NCBI GenBank assembly: GCA_963556195.1
Contig: OY744519.1
Coordinates: 221,646,491 to 221,710,490, forward strand
Origin: Sepiola atlantica
Lineage: Eukaryota; Mollusca; Cephalopoda; Sepiida; Sepiolidae
Length of the DNA: 64,000 nucleotides
Reading direction: 5' to 3'
A model generated the notes under the pieces. The model saw nothing but the letters and a program-made list of their open reading frames with translations, searched no databases and was not told the origin of the DNA. Numbering within the stretch: position 1 is the first letter of the stretch; every line of letters begins with the position of its first letter. Both the position numbers and the translations under genes were made by a program. This document shows, piece by piece, positions 34,729 to 45,690 of the stretch.

Positions 34729-36006
34729 CCTCTCTCCACCTTAATTAAGTGTACGCGTGCGTGCGTATGATAAGTGGGGGGAGTACAGTCCATTATTGTC
34801 CATCACTTATGTATGCAATATGTCCATGGTGATTCTCTGATTTCAAGGGGGATCACCGATTATACAATTGTCTCAGTCAAGGAGGAAATCGTTTTTTCTT
34901 TTTTTTTCTTTGCAAGATACATAATTGAAGACCAACTTACGTCGTCTGCAGGATGAGGGGGGAGGGGGGAAATCGACTTTCGACTCTTTTGAATCAATCT
35001 GTTTCTGATTCCTATTCTCTCTTCTTCAGGGGAGCTGTCTGAATTTGTCCGCGTGAAGAGTTGTCTCGGGTTGGACGTCGAAACTCTCTCCTTTTTTCTC
35101 TGTCTGCATATGTCACTGCTTTTCTTCTTTTCCTTTCTTCGCACATTGCTGCCACGTGGGAATCAAAGGTGTTAGATTCCGGGTTTTTTTTAACTGTGCG
35201 CTACACCGATAAATCTGGTTGTTTACGTTTTTTTTGTTGTTTTTTTAAGGAGTTTTTATCCCAGTTACGTTGTTTTTTGGGTTTTTTTTTCCTTCAGTGT
35301 TCTTGGGTTATTTCGTTCCATTCGAAGTGTTGATAGCATTCCCCGCTAAATCAACTAGTCGTTGTTTGCACGTGGGCACTGTATAGAGACTATCTGTCCT
35401 TTCTGCCAAGGTACGTGGCACTTTTTGGGACTTTGCCTGCTCTCTTCTTATGTAGTAGAATTATGTCTGGGCTTTAATATCTGAAAGTTTTTTTTTTGTG
35501 TGTGTAAAACCTTCTTCTGTTCTTTGTCTCTGATACGGACTCTTTGAATGATTTTGGGCAATATCAGAGTTTGGCCGCATTTGTCTGTTTTCCTCTTTCG
35601 TTTCGGCCAGGGACCTGTTTCTTTCTTGCCTTTTCAGTATCTGAAGGTTTCCGTGCAAAACTTCACCGTTTTTGTTTTGGCACGGGCTCTTCGAAAAGTT
35701 CCGGAGCAACATCAAAGTTTGGTCAAAATTTTCTCTTTATTCACTCCGTGTGTTCTGTTCTTTCGTTTCGTTCTTCGTATCGTTTAGTTTTCGTTTCGTT
35801 TCTTCGTATTTCGTTTCGTATTTTTTTTTTTTTTTTAAACATGAGTTTGTTTAAAATTCTCGTCGCCTTGTAGCGACTTTCATTCGAAGTGTTCCTTTTT
35901 TCTTTTTTCTTTTTTAAACGTGAGTTGTTTAAAATTCTCGTCGCCTTTCGAAGTGTTTTTTTTCTTTTTTTTTAAACGTGAGTTGTTTAAAATTCTCGTC
36001 GCCATT

Positions 36007-36283
36007 TATAATGTTCTCGCTTGTCAATTGTTATGTGAATCTATTAATATTCGGCTAGCGACATAATAGATACTTATACATACAATGCGAAGCGAGACTG
36101 TAGAATGAATAAGAAAGATAAACATGGTTTGATGTTTACGCTTCCGAGACCTTCTTCTAAAGAGAGCGATCTTCGTCAGCATTCGTTTATATATGCAAGA
36201 GAAATATACAAAGGGAGATAATTATACAATGTAAGTGAGGTAACTATGATACACGTCGTTGTCTCCAAATGCAAGACACTACA
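36007..36283 (-). repeat. 5' LTR (minus-strand element)
   Basis: 277 bp, near-identical to the partner. The differences cluster near 36080-36125. Confidence 0.88.
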
Positions 36284-36695
36284 TTACCAAAATTGAACTT
36301 TCATCGAACGTCTTGTAGAAGAGGGCCGCCAAAAAAATACATCGTCATTCCCCACTCTCACATTGAAAACAGAGAAAAGGCGGGGGTAGTAAAAAGAAAG
36401 TGTCCATACCGACTTAAGAGGGTGAAATATATTAAGGTAACTAAGTAGTTGCATCGTTTCCCTTATATTTCTGCCGTGATGTAAAACCACACATCCGTAC
36501 GGCGAGAAATGAGGATTTCATCTATCGTAATGTAAATAAATCAACTCTAACCTGATGTATTTTGTATGGCGAGAAATGAGGGTTTCACCGATCTCAAAAT
36601 AAAGACCACCACCCCGTAACACTAACCCTAACTCTATTAGGAATTTGGTTGAATAAAAATAAAAATGCACATAAGCATGGACAATTGCGAATGGT
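36284..36695 (+). repeat. Second copy of the 405-bp telomere-associated sequence
   Basis: TTACCAAAATTGAACTTTCA through GCATGGACAATTGCGA matches 29827-30232 with few differences. It continues the unit interrupted by the LTR element. Confidence 0.9.
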
Positions 36696-36704
36696 TAGGG
36701 TAAG

Positions 36705-37690
36705 TCGCCGGCGTCGAAGAAACGTTGGTCTCGCTTCTTCGACGATGAGGCGCATTGGGGTTGACGAACAGTTCGACAAGTATTCTGGCTTCGTCAAGAT
36801 AAAAGTCGAGTTTTGACGTCGCACTAGGGTCACGAACAACTCGGCAGGTCTGGTCTTTTCTCCAGCAACAAAGTCGAGTGTTGACGGCGCACTGAGGTTG
36901 AAGAACCACTCAGCAGGTCTGAGCGCTTCTCCAATGATGTAGGTGAGATGTTGACGTCGCCTTGACATTTAACAACCACTCGGCAGGTCTGGTCGCTTCT
37001 CTAATGATGAGGTTCGAGTGTTGACGTCGCCTTGAGATGTAAGAATATCTCAGCAAGTTTGGTCTCTTCTTCAACGACGAGTGTCGAGTGTTGACGGCGC
37101 ACTGAGGTGTAAGAACCACTCAGCAGATCTGGTCACTTCTCCAATGATGATGGTCGAGTGTTGACGACGAACATAGGTTGAAGAACAACTCGGCAGGTCT
37201 GGTCGCTTCTCTAAGGACGAACGTCGAGTGTTGACGGCGAACTGGGGTAGAAGAACAACTCGACAGCTCTGTTCGCTCTTCCAATAATGAAGGTCGAGTG
37301 TCGATGTCGCCTTGAGATGTGAGAACAACTCGGCATCTGGTCTCTTCTCCAACAACGAAGGTCGACTGTTGACGGTGCACTGGGGTGTAAGAACCACTCA
37401 GCAGGTCTGGCCACTTCTCCAATGATGAAAGTCGAGTGTTAACGTCGTCTTAAGATTTAAGAACAGCTCGGCAAATCTGGTTGCTTCTTCCAACGACGAA
37501 GGTCGAGTGTAGACGTTATACTCAGGTTGAACAACAGCTGGTAGGTTTAGTCGCTTCTCTAATGATGAAGATCCTGTGTTGACGTCGCACTCAGGTTAAA
37601 GAACAACTCTGCAGGTCTGCTCGCTTCTTCAACGACGAAGATCGGGGGGGGGGGGGGAATCAGACTAAGGTTAAAGAACAACTCGGCGAA
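36705..37690. repeat. 70-bp tandem array, about 14 units
   Basis: GTCGAGTGTTGACGTCGC, then GTAAGAACAACTCGGCAGG and TCTGGTCGCTTCTC, repeat every 69-71 bp with 10-20 percent divergence. It is more GC-rich than its surroundings and contains CpG. Open reverse frames arise because the unit lacks stops; the 70-bp period shifts frame each unit, so a protein-coding role is unlikely. Confidence 0.92.
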
Positions 37691-38324
37691 CTGAAAGAGA
37701 AATTTGTCCTGAGATGACAGTAGTATTTGCATGTGTCAGCGAAATCTTTGAAGAGTGACCTTGTCGAATGCTGGATACGCGGGATTAGTCAACACCCTAA
37801 CGAAGTCGTCGGAAAATTAGCAGAAGCATCTTTGTAAGTCAACAGCTGAACTAGCGGCGTTAGTCAACAGTCCAAAGAAGTCAGGATAGTTATGACTGTA
37901 ACGGGTTTTCATGTTGGCTAGTGTAGTTAGGCAAACATCAACAAGATTTCTCTTTTTATTCAGTTGAATACTTTTACTATTTAAAAATACCGTTACAAAT
38001 CTTTCCTGTTGAAGTGACCATTTCATTCAATGATGAAAATAAAAAGATACGTATTGTTCAGTTTATAAATCCATGCAAATACGAGAGTTTAGGTTTGTTT
38101 CACAGTATTTTCAAATAATATATTTTTTATGGGAATAGGGAAAATTTATTTTTCAAAAATGTACATGTAATTCTTGATAAGGTTCGCAAGCGTATCTGTA
38201 ATTTGGTTGGCCCCTCACCCTTTCTTCTTCTATTCACCCTATCTCTCACATATGTAATGTTAATAGTCTACGTATTTTCAATACATACTATTATTTGATT
38301 ATTTTTTAACATAGTTCACAACGA
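37691..38324. other. Non-coding stretch, no clear feature
   Basis: AT-rich sequence after the 70-bp array. A 69-codon reverse frame at 37817-38026 has no recognised motif. Confidence 0.5.
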
Positions 38325-38665
38325 ACAAGGCAGACCGCCACTGTAGACGTAAGGGGCTACTGAGAAAAAGGGTGAGAGTTTTTGTTTTTTAGAGGGATGG
38401 GTCAACCTAAATTGGGAGCTGTGCAACGAGATGTCTGTTTACATTAGTTTTACATTTCTGCATGTCAGTACCGTCAGAAAAACAGAGAGCAGGGAGAGAG
38501 TTCTAGGGTCCATCAGCACGAGGAAAAAAGCTTTTGGAGCAGAAAGCTCTTCGGCATCTGGGGACCTCCACAGTGAATGGATAGGATTTGGCAGATTGTC
38601 CAGTTGGTCTAGTGAATTTGCGTCGTAGGGAGCACCAGAGCAGCAGGTTCATCAGAGCACAGTCC
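38325..38665 (-). pseudogene. 3' end of the CR1-like LINE family, reverse
   Basis: AAGGCAGACCGCCACTGTAG and ACGTAAGGGGCTACTGAG are the reverse complement of the 3' UTR at 5570-5610. Upstream on the minus strand, pieces corresponding to 5340-5530 (GGAGATCCCC..., CTAATGTAAACAGACAT) are visible. No intact coding remains. Confidence 0.75.
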
Positions 38666-38724
38666 ATTGAAGTACTAAAAGTACTTATAGCATGTGTTCT
38701 TCAGAATGATTGGATCTATTCCCT

Positions 38725-39400
38725 GCTTCAAAGTACACAGAGAAATGTTAAAGAAGAAGGTAGATATTAACGTGTATTTAATAATTTTGCAGGATAAATA
38801 TCGATAGAGTCACTCGTACATTCATAGCACGTGACTTGGCAAAAAAACAGTGGGCATTGAGTAGGAATCGTAAGTATATAAAATAAAGTTAAGTAATTAT
38901 TTGCCCTTGAGGGGATGGATAATATGATGTATGAAGTAGATATGCTTCATTCAACAGTAATAGGTAGATATCGAAAAGTATATACAGGGTGGGCAAAAAT
39001 AAGGGTCCTATTTTTAAAAATTCATAACTTTATTATTTATTGATTTTTTTTTTTTAAATAAGTAAAGGACCCCTTCCGAAGCAAGCATGAGCCGTATTAG
39101 CCCTAAGGAACGTACCCTCATTTAGAAAACATTATTTTTGCTTAAAAAACTCAAAACAGTGTAAAAAACAATACTTTAGTTTTTGTAAGTTTTAAGAAGT
39201 GTTTTTCGGCTAAAATTTGTTTTGTTTATTTCAAAAAATCTCGGAAGGGTCAGTCTACACACACATAAAGTTTGGTGAGTTTAACTTTTATTTTGTGGAA
39301 GTTATTTAAATTCAAGTTATTCAAATTTAAAGATAGGACCCTTATTTTGGCCCCCCTGTATATTATTTAGTGACGTAAAGATACGAATGTTTGTACGTTT
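38725..39400 (+). repeat. Segmental duplicate, copy with MITE
   Basis: CAAAGTACACAGAGAAATGT through ATTATTTGCCCTTGAGGGGA to TTAGTGACGTAAAGATACGA matches 40575-40855 apart from the 374-bp MITE at 38985. Confidence 0.85.
38985..39358. mobile_element. 374-bp MITE with mariner-type ends
   Basis: The left end CAGGGTGGGCAAAAATAAGG with GTCCTATTTTTAAA is inverted at the right (GATAGGACCCTTATTTTGG and CCCCCCTG) over about 33 bp. TA flanks both sides. The duplicate at 40.8 kb lacks it, so its boundaries are confirmed by an empty site. No transposase is encoded. Confidence 0.9.
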
Positions 39401-40574
39401 GACTCGCGGGTCTAGTGGTATTCACTTATTCGCTGTGTTCATACCTCGTTAAAATAAAGCTTACTATTCCAGTAGCTGCTTTCCAAAAACTGTAGGCTTG
39501 AGGAACTCTAACTGTTTTCCTCCTACCTATAGCCGTGCTCTTTTCAATACTACGATCAATAGACATCTTCTTTCTGTGCGATAAGAATCGTTCGTCCTTT
39601 TTAGCTTCTTACACGAAGTGGCTTCATGCATGGTTTGGAACGATTTCCATGAATAATTAACAAAACATTTATAAAATATTTGTTGTGGAAAATGTGTTTA
39701 TTTTTTAAATTTTATAGTTATCTGTTCGCACAGGGACATCATATCCGAACGTCAGCAGCAGCTAACTCTTGACAATATTAGTATTAATAAGACCTTTTGG
39801 TTTTGTAAACAAGACTACAGTTGTTTTTCAAACTAAATTTAATAATAAAAGTTTAAAAGTTGAAGGTAAGTTAGAAAATACATTTGAAGGGAGAAATGTG
39901 TAAAACAATATAACACGGCTTGACAAATTCAACAATTTTGTTTTTATTAAGTGGAATATCATTTGTTATTGATAATACCTGAAGATCACACAACTCACTC
40001 TGTTTCTTATGCATCGTTGAGAAACTAAAAATTGTAAGATTTAAAGACAGGGAAAAATTACTCAACGTCATACCGGAAACTACTTAAAACTGCAAACATT
40101 TCAAGGAACACAAACTAAGCAGACTTTAAATTACAAATACTGATGTCCACTAACTACTATTACGTTACATCTGTTTTTGTTTTTATTTTGATTTTATTGA
40201 CTTTTACTTCATTTTGTGTTTATGTTGTTTATATATGTTTACTCTATTTTATTTTATTTTCATTTTTGTGGTTTTATATTTTTGTACTTAAGTAATAGTA
40301 TTATTCAATATAACTACACCTCGCCTTATAATAGATCTGATTTTAATACTTTCTCATAATTCTCATTTATATATAGAATTAATCGTTACAATTACATGCA
40401 CTGTACTTGATCAGTTTGTTTGCTTTGGTAGTGCTTATTTTGTAGGTTCCTTGTATTAATACTAGAGTGGGTATAAATGTAAACAAACAGAACGCAGGTG
40501 ACTAGAAAGGATGAATGCTGCAAGATGCTGAGATGAATGCTGCAAGAAATAAGTGTAATATATTTAAAATATAA
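39401..40574. other. Non-coding stretch, no clear feature
   Basis: AT-rich sequence with small reverse frames lacking recognised motifs. Confidence 0.5.
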
Positions 40575-40860
40575 TGGAATCAAAGTACATAGATAAGTGT
40601 TAAAGACGAAAGGTAAATATTAACATGTATTTAATAATTTTGCAAGTAAAACATCAGTAAAGCCACTCCTAAATACATAGCCCGTGACTTGGCAGAAAAA
40701 AACAGTGGGCATTGAATATAGAATAACGTTAAGTAATTATTTGCCCTTGAGGGGAGGGATAATATGATGTATGAGTTGGAAATGTTTAATTCGACAGTAA
40801 TAGGTAGATATCAAAAAGTATATATATTATTTAGTGACGTAAAGAAACGAATGATAGGAA
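40575..40860 (+). repeat. Segmental duplicate, empty-site copy
   Basis: Matches 38725-38984 joined to 39359-39395. The join AAGTATATATATTATTTAG marks the intact target. Confidence 0.85.
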
Positions 40861-41221
40861 TATGTGTATATGTATGTGTATGAGTGTGTGTATGAGTGTA
40901 TGTGTGTGTGTGTATGAGTGTGTGAAAATAGGATATACGTGTGTCTAGATGTGTGCGTACATGTGTATATGGTTACATGGATAAGCTCCTTTTTGTGTAT
41001 ATTTATATGTATGTAAAGTATAATATTCATATATATATATTCTTTATGTACGTATGCATATATTTGTGGGCGTATTTGCATGTTCACCATGTGTAGTTGT
41101 GTATGTATGTATACATAATGGATGACAACAGAAGCTGAAGAGAGACGGATGGCCAAGCCCTTCTATGCTTGAAACCGACGGTACGAATGGTGTACTCATT
41201 TTTCTGTACCAAAATAGATAA

Positions 41222-41252
<31 letters not shown>

Positions 41253-41254
41253 TA
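40861..41254. repeat. TG/TATG-rich microsatellite and repeat end
   Basis: Variants of TGTATGTGTG occupy 40861-41110. GCTTGAAACCGACGGTACGA (41162) matches the repeat end at 30776. (TA)n and (GA)n follow (41221-41254). Confidence 0.75.
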
Positions 41255-41500
41255 GAAGAAAAAAGAGTGATAAATATGCGACGAATGTCCAGATTTATTT
41301 CAAATTTCAATTGTTCAATGCAAGGTGTATTCAGTAATTCACTTCACTAGTGTTTATTATTCTTTCCTTAAGCCAAGGCTTTTCAAAGATCGAGATCCTA
41401 TCATCAGAGGAGTAATACAGATGGATAAGTTGGCTTTCGATAAAAACCAAAGTTCAAATATTTGAAAAATATGAAAAATGTTATTCTTCTATCTCTACAA
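41255..41500 (+). repeat. Interspersed repeat (CAAGGTGTATTC family), best plus copy
   Basis: GAAAAAAGAGTGATAAATAT, then CAAATTTCAATTGTTCAATG, CAAGGTGTATTCAGTAATTC and TTTATCATCAGAGG-like sequence are matched by copies at 45230-45330 (plus) and, reversed, 45690-45925 and 27195-27315. Confidence 0.7.
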
Positions 41501-41522
41501 TTGCTCTATCTCGTATATTGAG

Positions 41523-41582
41523 CTAAACCTCTTCACAATAGGTTCCATCTACTAAAAGTTTTACTTTTGGTTTATATTTGAT

Positions 41583-41645
<63 letters not shown>

Positions 41646-41705
41646 ATTTATAACTGAAAGGTAAACTTTTAGAGAGTTGGACCTATTGTGAGGTAAGGAA
41701 AGTTC
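41523..41705. repeat. Inverted repeat with (TA)n loop
   Basis: CACAATAGGTTCCATCTACT AAAAGT and on the other side ACTTTTAGAGAGTTGGACCTATTGTG fold back with (TA)n (41585-41640) as loop. A related arm occurs at 45168-45215. Confidence 0.75.
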
Positions 41706-41852
41706 AATATACTGGATAGAGCACACATAAGTCTGGCTTAAAGAATGAAAGAGAAGAAAAATAAATATTGTTATTCACTAAATGTCCTTGTTCTGAACAA
41801 CCGAAGATTTTGATTAGTTTCCATTTGTAGGTCTAATTATTTTCATTGACTT

Positions 41853-41893
<41 letters not shown>

Positions 41894-41896
<3 letters not shown>

Positions 41897-41931
41897 GTAT
41901 CTATATATTATTTCTGTATGTATATACATAC

Positions 41932-41968
<37 letters not shown>

Positions 41969-41986
41969 TACATACACATACCTAAA

Positions 41987-42037
<51 letters not shown>

Positions 42038-42450
42038 GAAGAGAAGGATGAAGGTAATCCGACGTGATGGTAAAATGAAAAAGGAAAACCAAAAAACTGG
42101 ATGTTTTTTTATGTGTACATCAACGTTTCGTCTTTATTTATAAGACTTCATCAGGATGATGATATAGGGAAAAGATATCATGCAAGCACGGATACATGTA
42201 GGGTAGACATGTTGGGAAGAAAAATAAAATAAAATGAAAAATAATAGCAGCGTCTAGCTGGACGTCCGTACTTGTTAGAGAATGAAAAATGAGTGGGAGA
42301 AAATATATACATATATATATATTACTAACGGAAACAACCCTTTTCCTACCGATTTGTACAGTATAATATATTCTATCTATAAACAGTGGTCAATATTTAC
42401 TTATTTTTGTCCAATATTCTAACGGTCATCGAATTAATCCACTATCAACA

Positions 42451-42533
<83 letters not shown>

Positions 42534-42695
42534 GTATCTAGTATACTGATATCTGAAAGTATGAGTAAAATATAAGAGATAAATGCGTTCGCGGGTATAT
42601 ATACTCGTGATTCTGGGTATATATGACCAGGTATAGATATATGTATGTGTCTATAGTTATGCATATGCATAGATGCGTGTTTACACACGTGCAGA

Positions 42696-42741
<46 letters not shown>

Positions 42742-42867
42742 TGTTGATAGTGGATTAATTCGATGACCGTTAGAATATTGGACAAAAATAAGTAAATATT
42801 GACCACTGTTTATAGATAGAATATATTATACTGTACAAATCGGTAGGAAAAGGGTTGTTTCCGTTAG

Positions 42868-42918
<51 letters not shown>

Positions 42919-42937
42919 TTTAGGTATGTGTATGTAA

Positions 42938-43007
<70 letters not shown>

Positions 43008-43022
43008 ATACATACAGAAATA

Positions 43023-43053
<31 letters not shown>

Positions 43054-43130
43054 GATGAGTGTAGGTATGTGTATGTAAATATATATATATAGATGTGTTT
43101 GTATGTATATACATAAAGAAATAATATATA
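41894..43130. repeat. Nested palindrome with 135-bp identical arms
   Basis: Inner arms 42322-42457 and 42736-42870 read as perfect inverted copies (TTACTAACGGAAACAACCCT at the outer end). Outer arms with CATACACATACCTAAACTCA (41969-41992) are inverted at 42914-42937, with a further diverged copy at 43052-43075. (TA)n runs separate the blocks (41988-42034, 42455-42531, 42697-42735, 42870-42914, 42953-43000). The left arm pair is split by the retroelement tail at 42035-42300. Confidence 0.85.
42035..42300 (-). repeat. Retroelement tail with CTGATGA-stem-GAAACG hairpin, reverse
   Basis: On the minus strand CATCCTGATGAAGTCTTATA AATAAAGACGAAACGTTGATG has a GTCTT/AAGAC stem, followed by TTGGTTTTCCTTTTTCATTT. 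It is the best-preserved member of the family at 30.3 and 45.05 kb. Confidence 0.6.
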
Positions 43131-43189
43131 CATATATATATATACATATATATATATATTTATTTTTATTATCTTTCCGTTTTTACTGT

Positions 43190-43975
43190 AGATGGGTACC
43201 TACCGGATGCCAGACATTCACCGACTATTTCAGACACTCGAGCCTAGAGATCATTTTAAGATTCTAGCCGTCCCTTTAAGTGCAATTGTTTTATTTCTCT
43301 TGTACTCGGTTCATAAGTCATGTTGCTCCTATAATTACTTGTATAATGGAGATTTTCCTAAGATTCGTGTTTCTTTTCATGTCGGACATAATACCTTGGT
43401 ATTTCGTAATCTTTTCCCTTTCAGCTCTGTTCAATCTTGCATCATTAGAGACACTGACTTCAACTAGGGGTGCTACTTTCTCCCTTTTATCCCATATTAC
43501 AATGTGAGATTTAACAGCTCCGTTTTCTAGATATGTAGCTGTAGGGATTGCATAGTCATAGTGGATTGTGTATAAATTATTTCCAACTGTTCTTTCTGGT
43601 ATATGCTTCCATGACTTGCTGCTACACTGGATATTAAACTTTTTACAGATAGTCCAGTGAAGATATTTACACACTCCGGTGTGTCGCATTGTATAATAGC
43701 CATCCCCCAGAAGAACCTTACAACTGGATGTTAGGTAACTCACACTCTTTACTTCTGTGTGTCAGAACCTGCACTTGTTATTGTTACTGAGACCACTCAT
43801 CTTTATAAAGGCATTGGTCATCAAGCCTTGATTTTGAGCAGCCATTATCATTTTCTCCTGATCATAATGGAGAGATCCTCTTTTCAGCAAGTCTACAGAG
43901 CCTTCCTTATCTATATATTCCTGGGATAATTCATCTAGGAAATACTTAGCACGTTGTTGGTTGGCCCATGTTTAC
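43190..43975 (-). pseudogene. C-terminal part of endonuclease-tailed LINE, minus strand
   Basis: A 141-codon reverse frame (43318-43743) contains R-H-T-G-V-C-K-Y-L-H-W-T-I-C-K-K-F, Y-T-I-H-Y-D-Y-A-I-P, I-V-I-W-D-K and L-V-E-V-S-V, ending I-I-Q-V-I-I-G-A-T. Upstream, across a stop, a frame reads A-A-Q-N-Q-G-L-M-T-N-A-F. This is the zinc/endonuclease end of an R2/R4/NeSL-type LINE. The catalytic K-P-D is K-S-H here, so the endonuclease is dead. The 3' tail passes into AT-rich repeat at 43160. Confidence 0.7.
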
Positions 43976-44030
43976 AATTTTCTGGAATTGAAAGTCTTGG
44001 TGTATTTCTGGCGGCTTTCATGAGTGTAGG

Positions 44031-44036
<6 letters not shown>

Positions 44037-44106
<70 letters not shown>

Positions 44107-44162
44107 TGTGTGTATGTACTTATGTATATGCAGATATGTTTTCTATAGAAATAAGTGTATGT

Positions 44163-44200
<38 letters not shown>
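44037..44200. repeat. (TA)n microsatellites
   Basis: Runs at 44037-44103 and 44166-44198 separated by TG-rich sequence. Confidence 0.95.
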
Positions 44201-44206
<6 letters not shown>

Positions 44207-44209
44207 CTA

Positions 44210-44690
44210 AATAATGTGTGGTGGCCAACGGGAAACGCTCTTGACTGTGATCAAAGTTCGCGCTCGCCGACCCTCGGAAATGAACTTCCTGCACTGAAGA
44301 TTGCGTAAGCATGAAACATCGATGTCTGTAAGTAATAAATTATAAATATTTATTTATAAATATTATTTTAAAAAAACCTTTACTAAGGCCGGGAACTCCG
44401 AGTGAGTTTAATAACAAGCAGTACTACTAGCTTCATTGCGAGATCCAACACAGTTTGTTGTTGTAGATCACTATTCACTGCTCGTTGTAAAATACCCGCC
44501 GACTCGGTATTTACAAAGTTAAATTCTTCCTTAATTCTAAGCCAACGGAACGCGAATCAGAGGCGATTTGTGATCAGAGTTCGCGCCCGCCGATCGTCGG
44601 AAATTAACTTCCTGCATTGAAGATTGCGTAAACATGAAAAATCGATGTCTGTAGGTAATAAATAATTAATATGTATTTATAAATATAATA
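44210..44690 (+). mobile_element. Two direct copies of a tRNA-like SINE
   Basis: GTGGCCAACGGGAAACGCTC ... GATCAAAGTTCGCGCTCGCC ... GAAGATTGCGTAAGCATGAA ... ATCGATGTCTGTAAGTAATA (44220-44345) recurs at 44541-44685. A GTTCG-containing B-box-like block and a GTGGCC A-box-like block suggest a tRNA-derived head. Both end in a TAATAAAT-type tail. Confidence 0.6.
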
Positions 44691-44697
44691 CCTATAT

Positions 44698-44765
44698 GTA
44701 GAAGAAGAAGAAGAAGAAGAAGAAGACACGCGAGTTTTAATCTGATTATTTTGTCTGTATATATA
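44698..44765 (+). repeat. (GAA)n plus shared flank
   Basis: GAA repeats followed by CACGCGAGTTTTAATCTGAT. The same combination occurs at 46029-46100. Confidence 0.75.
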
Positions 44766-45129
44766 TTTCCCCAGCCCCTCAAAATCCATGCTACACCTCA
44801 CCACAACAAAAACCTCAGCACCCCTTCCCTCTCTTCCACCCTAAGACAAATTCACTAACACCCCCACCATTCCCCCTGTTTCACTCACAGCCATCCACAT
44901 TCATTTCATTCCCTGCCACTGACTTGTCTCAGCCCGGACCTGGGTCCAGTGCTGTCAGTAGCCACGGCCACTACTTTTTCTAATCGGCCCATCATGTCTA
45001 GCCAATATTTCGATGTACTTGCATGACATTTTTCTTAAAATTATCATCCTGAGAAAGTCTTACAAATAAAGAATAAACGTTGATGAATATATATAAAAAA
45101 TATATCTCTTGGTTTTTCCGTTTTCATTT

Positions 45130-45171
<42 letters not shown>

Positions 45172-45395
45172 TAATCAAATATAAACCAAAAGTAAACTTT
45201 TAGTAAATAGGACCTATAGAGACATTATAAAGATAGAAGAAATAAGAGTGATAAACATGTTCTAATGTCCAAATTTATTTCAAATTTCGATTGTTTAATG
45301 CAAGGTGTATTCTGTAATAAACCAGTTTTTTCACTCTCCCCCATCCCCAAGCCACCCCCTAATTTAGCATAGCTTTTTAACTTAGTTTTTCTTGG
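44766..45395 (+). repeat. Retroelement tail (hairpin family) and repeat relics
   Basis: ATCATCCTGAGAAAGTCTTA CAAATAAAGAATAAACGTTGATG (45044-45085) is a diverged hairpin tail followed by (TA)n at 45135-45166. 45168-45330 carries the arms seen at 41.5 kb and a copy of the CAAGGTGTATTC family. Confidence 0.6.
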
Positions 45396-45690
45396 GTTCG
45401 CTCGCTAGCATATCTGTCCAATTATTCCTCTCGTTTTTTCCACCATGGCCCAGGAAGTTGCAAAAAATGGCCGGATTTCTTACTTCAATTCCATTTAAGT
45501 GCGCTCCATCTACGTTTTTGATTTCAACATTTCACTTTTGGATTTATTTCTTTTTGACCACCTTCTCCATACTGCTCCTACGTCCTCCAAAAAATCTCCT
45601 AAACGGACACTCCTTCAACGGACAATTACCATCTAGACAAACCACATATCCTTTTTACACGAACTTTTTTCACCCCATTTTTAATATTTT
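45396..45690 (+). other. Open frame of unknown origin, probably part of a retroelement
   Basis: A 129-codon frame (45392-45781) is hydrophobic, with no recognised domain. Its 3' part overlaps the interspersed family at 45690, so it is most likely transposon-derived or chance. Confidence 0.25.

Larger units (their letters stand above)
34452..36283 (-). mobile_element. Non-autonomous LTR retrotransposon (1.83 kb), minus strand
   Basis: Two 277-bp direct repeats (34452-34728 and 36007-36283) differ at about four positions. TTACC flanks both sides (34447-34451 and 36284-36288), a 5-bp target duplication, and the uninterrupted target is visible at about 29830. On the minus strand the LTR starts TGTAGTGTCTTGC, a primer-binding-like TGGCGACGAGAAT follows the 5' LTR, and a purine tract AAGGTGGAGAG precedes the 3' LTR. 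The 1.28-kb interior has only short frames (e.g. 34860-35144 and 35461-35715, minus) and no polymerase. Confidence 0.88.

Noticed and set aside
36594..37422. Overlapping 70-124-codon reverse frames resembling a repeat protein
   Set aside because: The 70-bp tandem unit shifts frame every copy and all three frames are similarly open, so selection on a protein is unlikely.
44220..44690. Functional tRNA genes
   Set aside because: Only A/B-box-like pieces are seen, no cloverleaf can be drawn, and both copies share a long non-tRNA tail, fitting a SINE.
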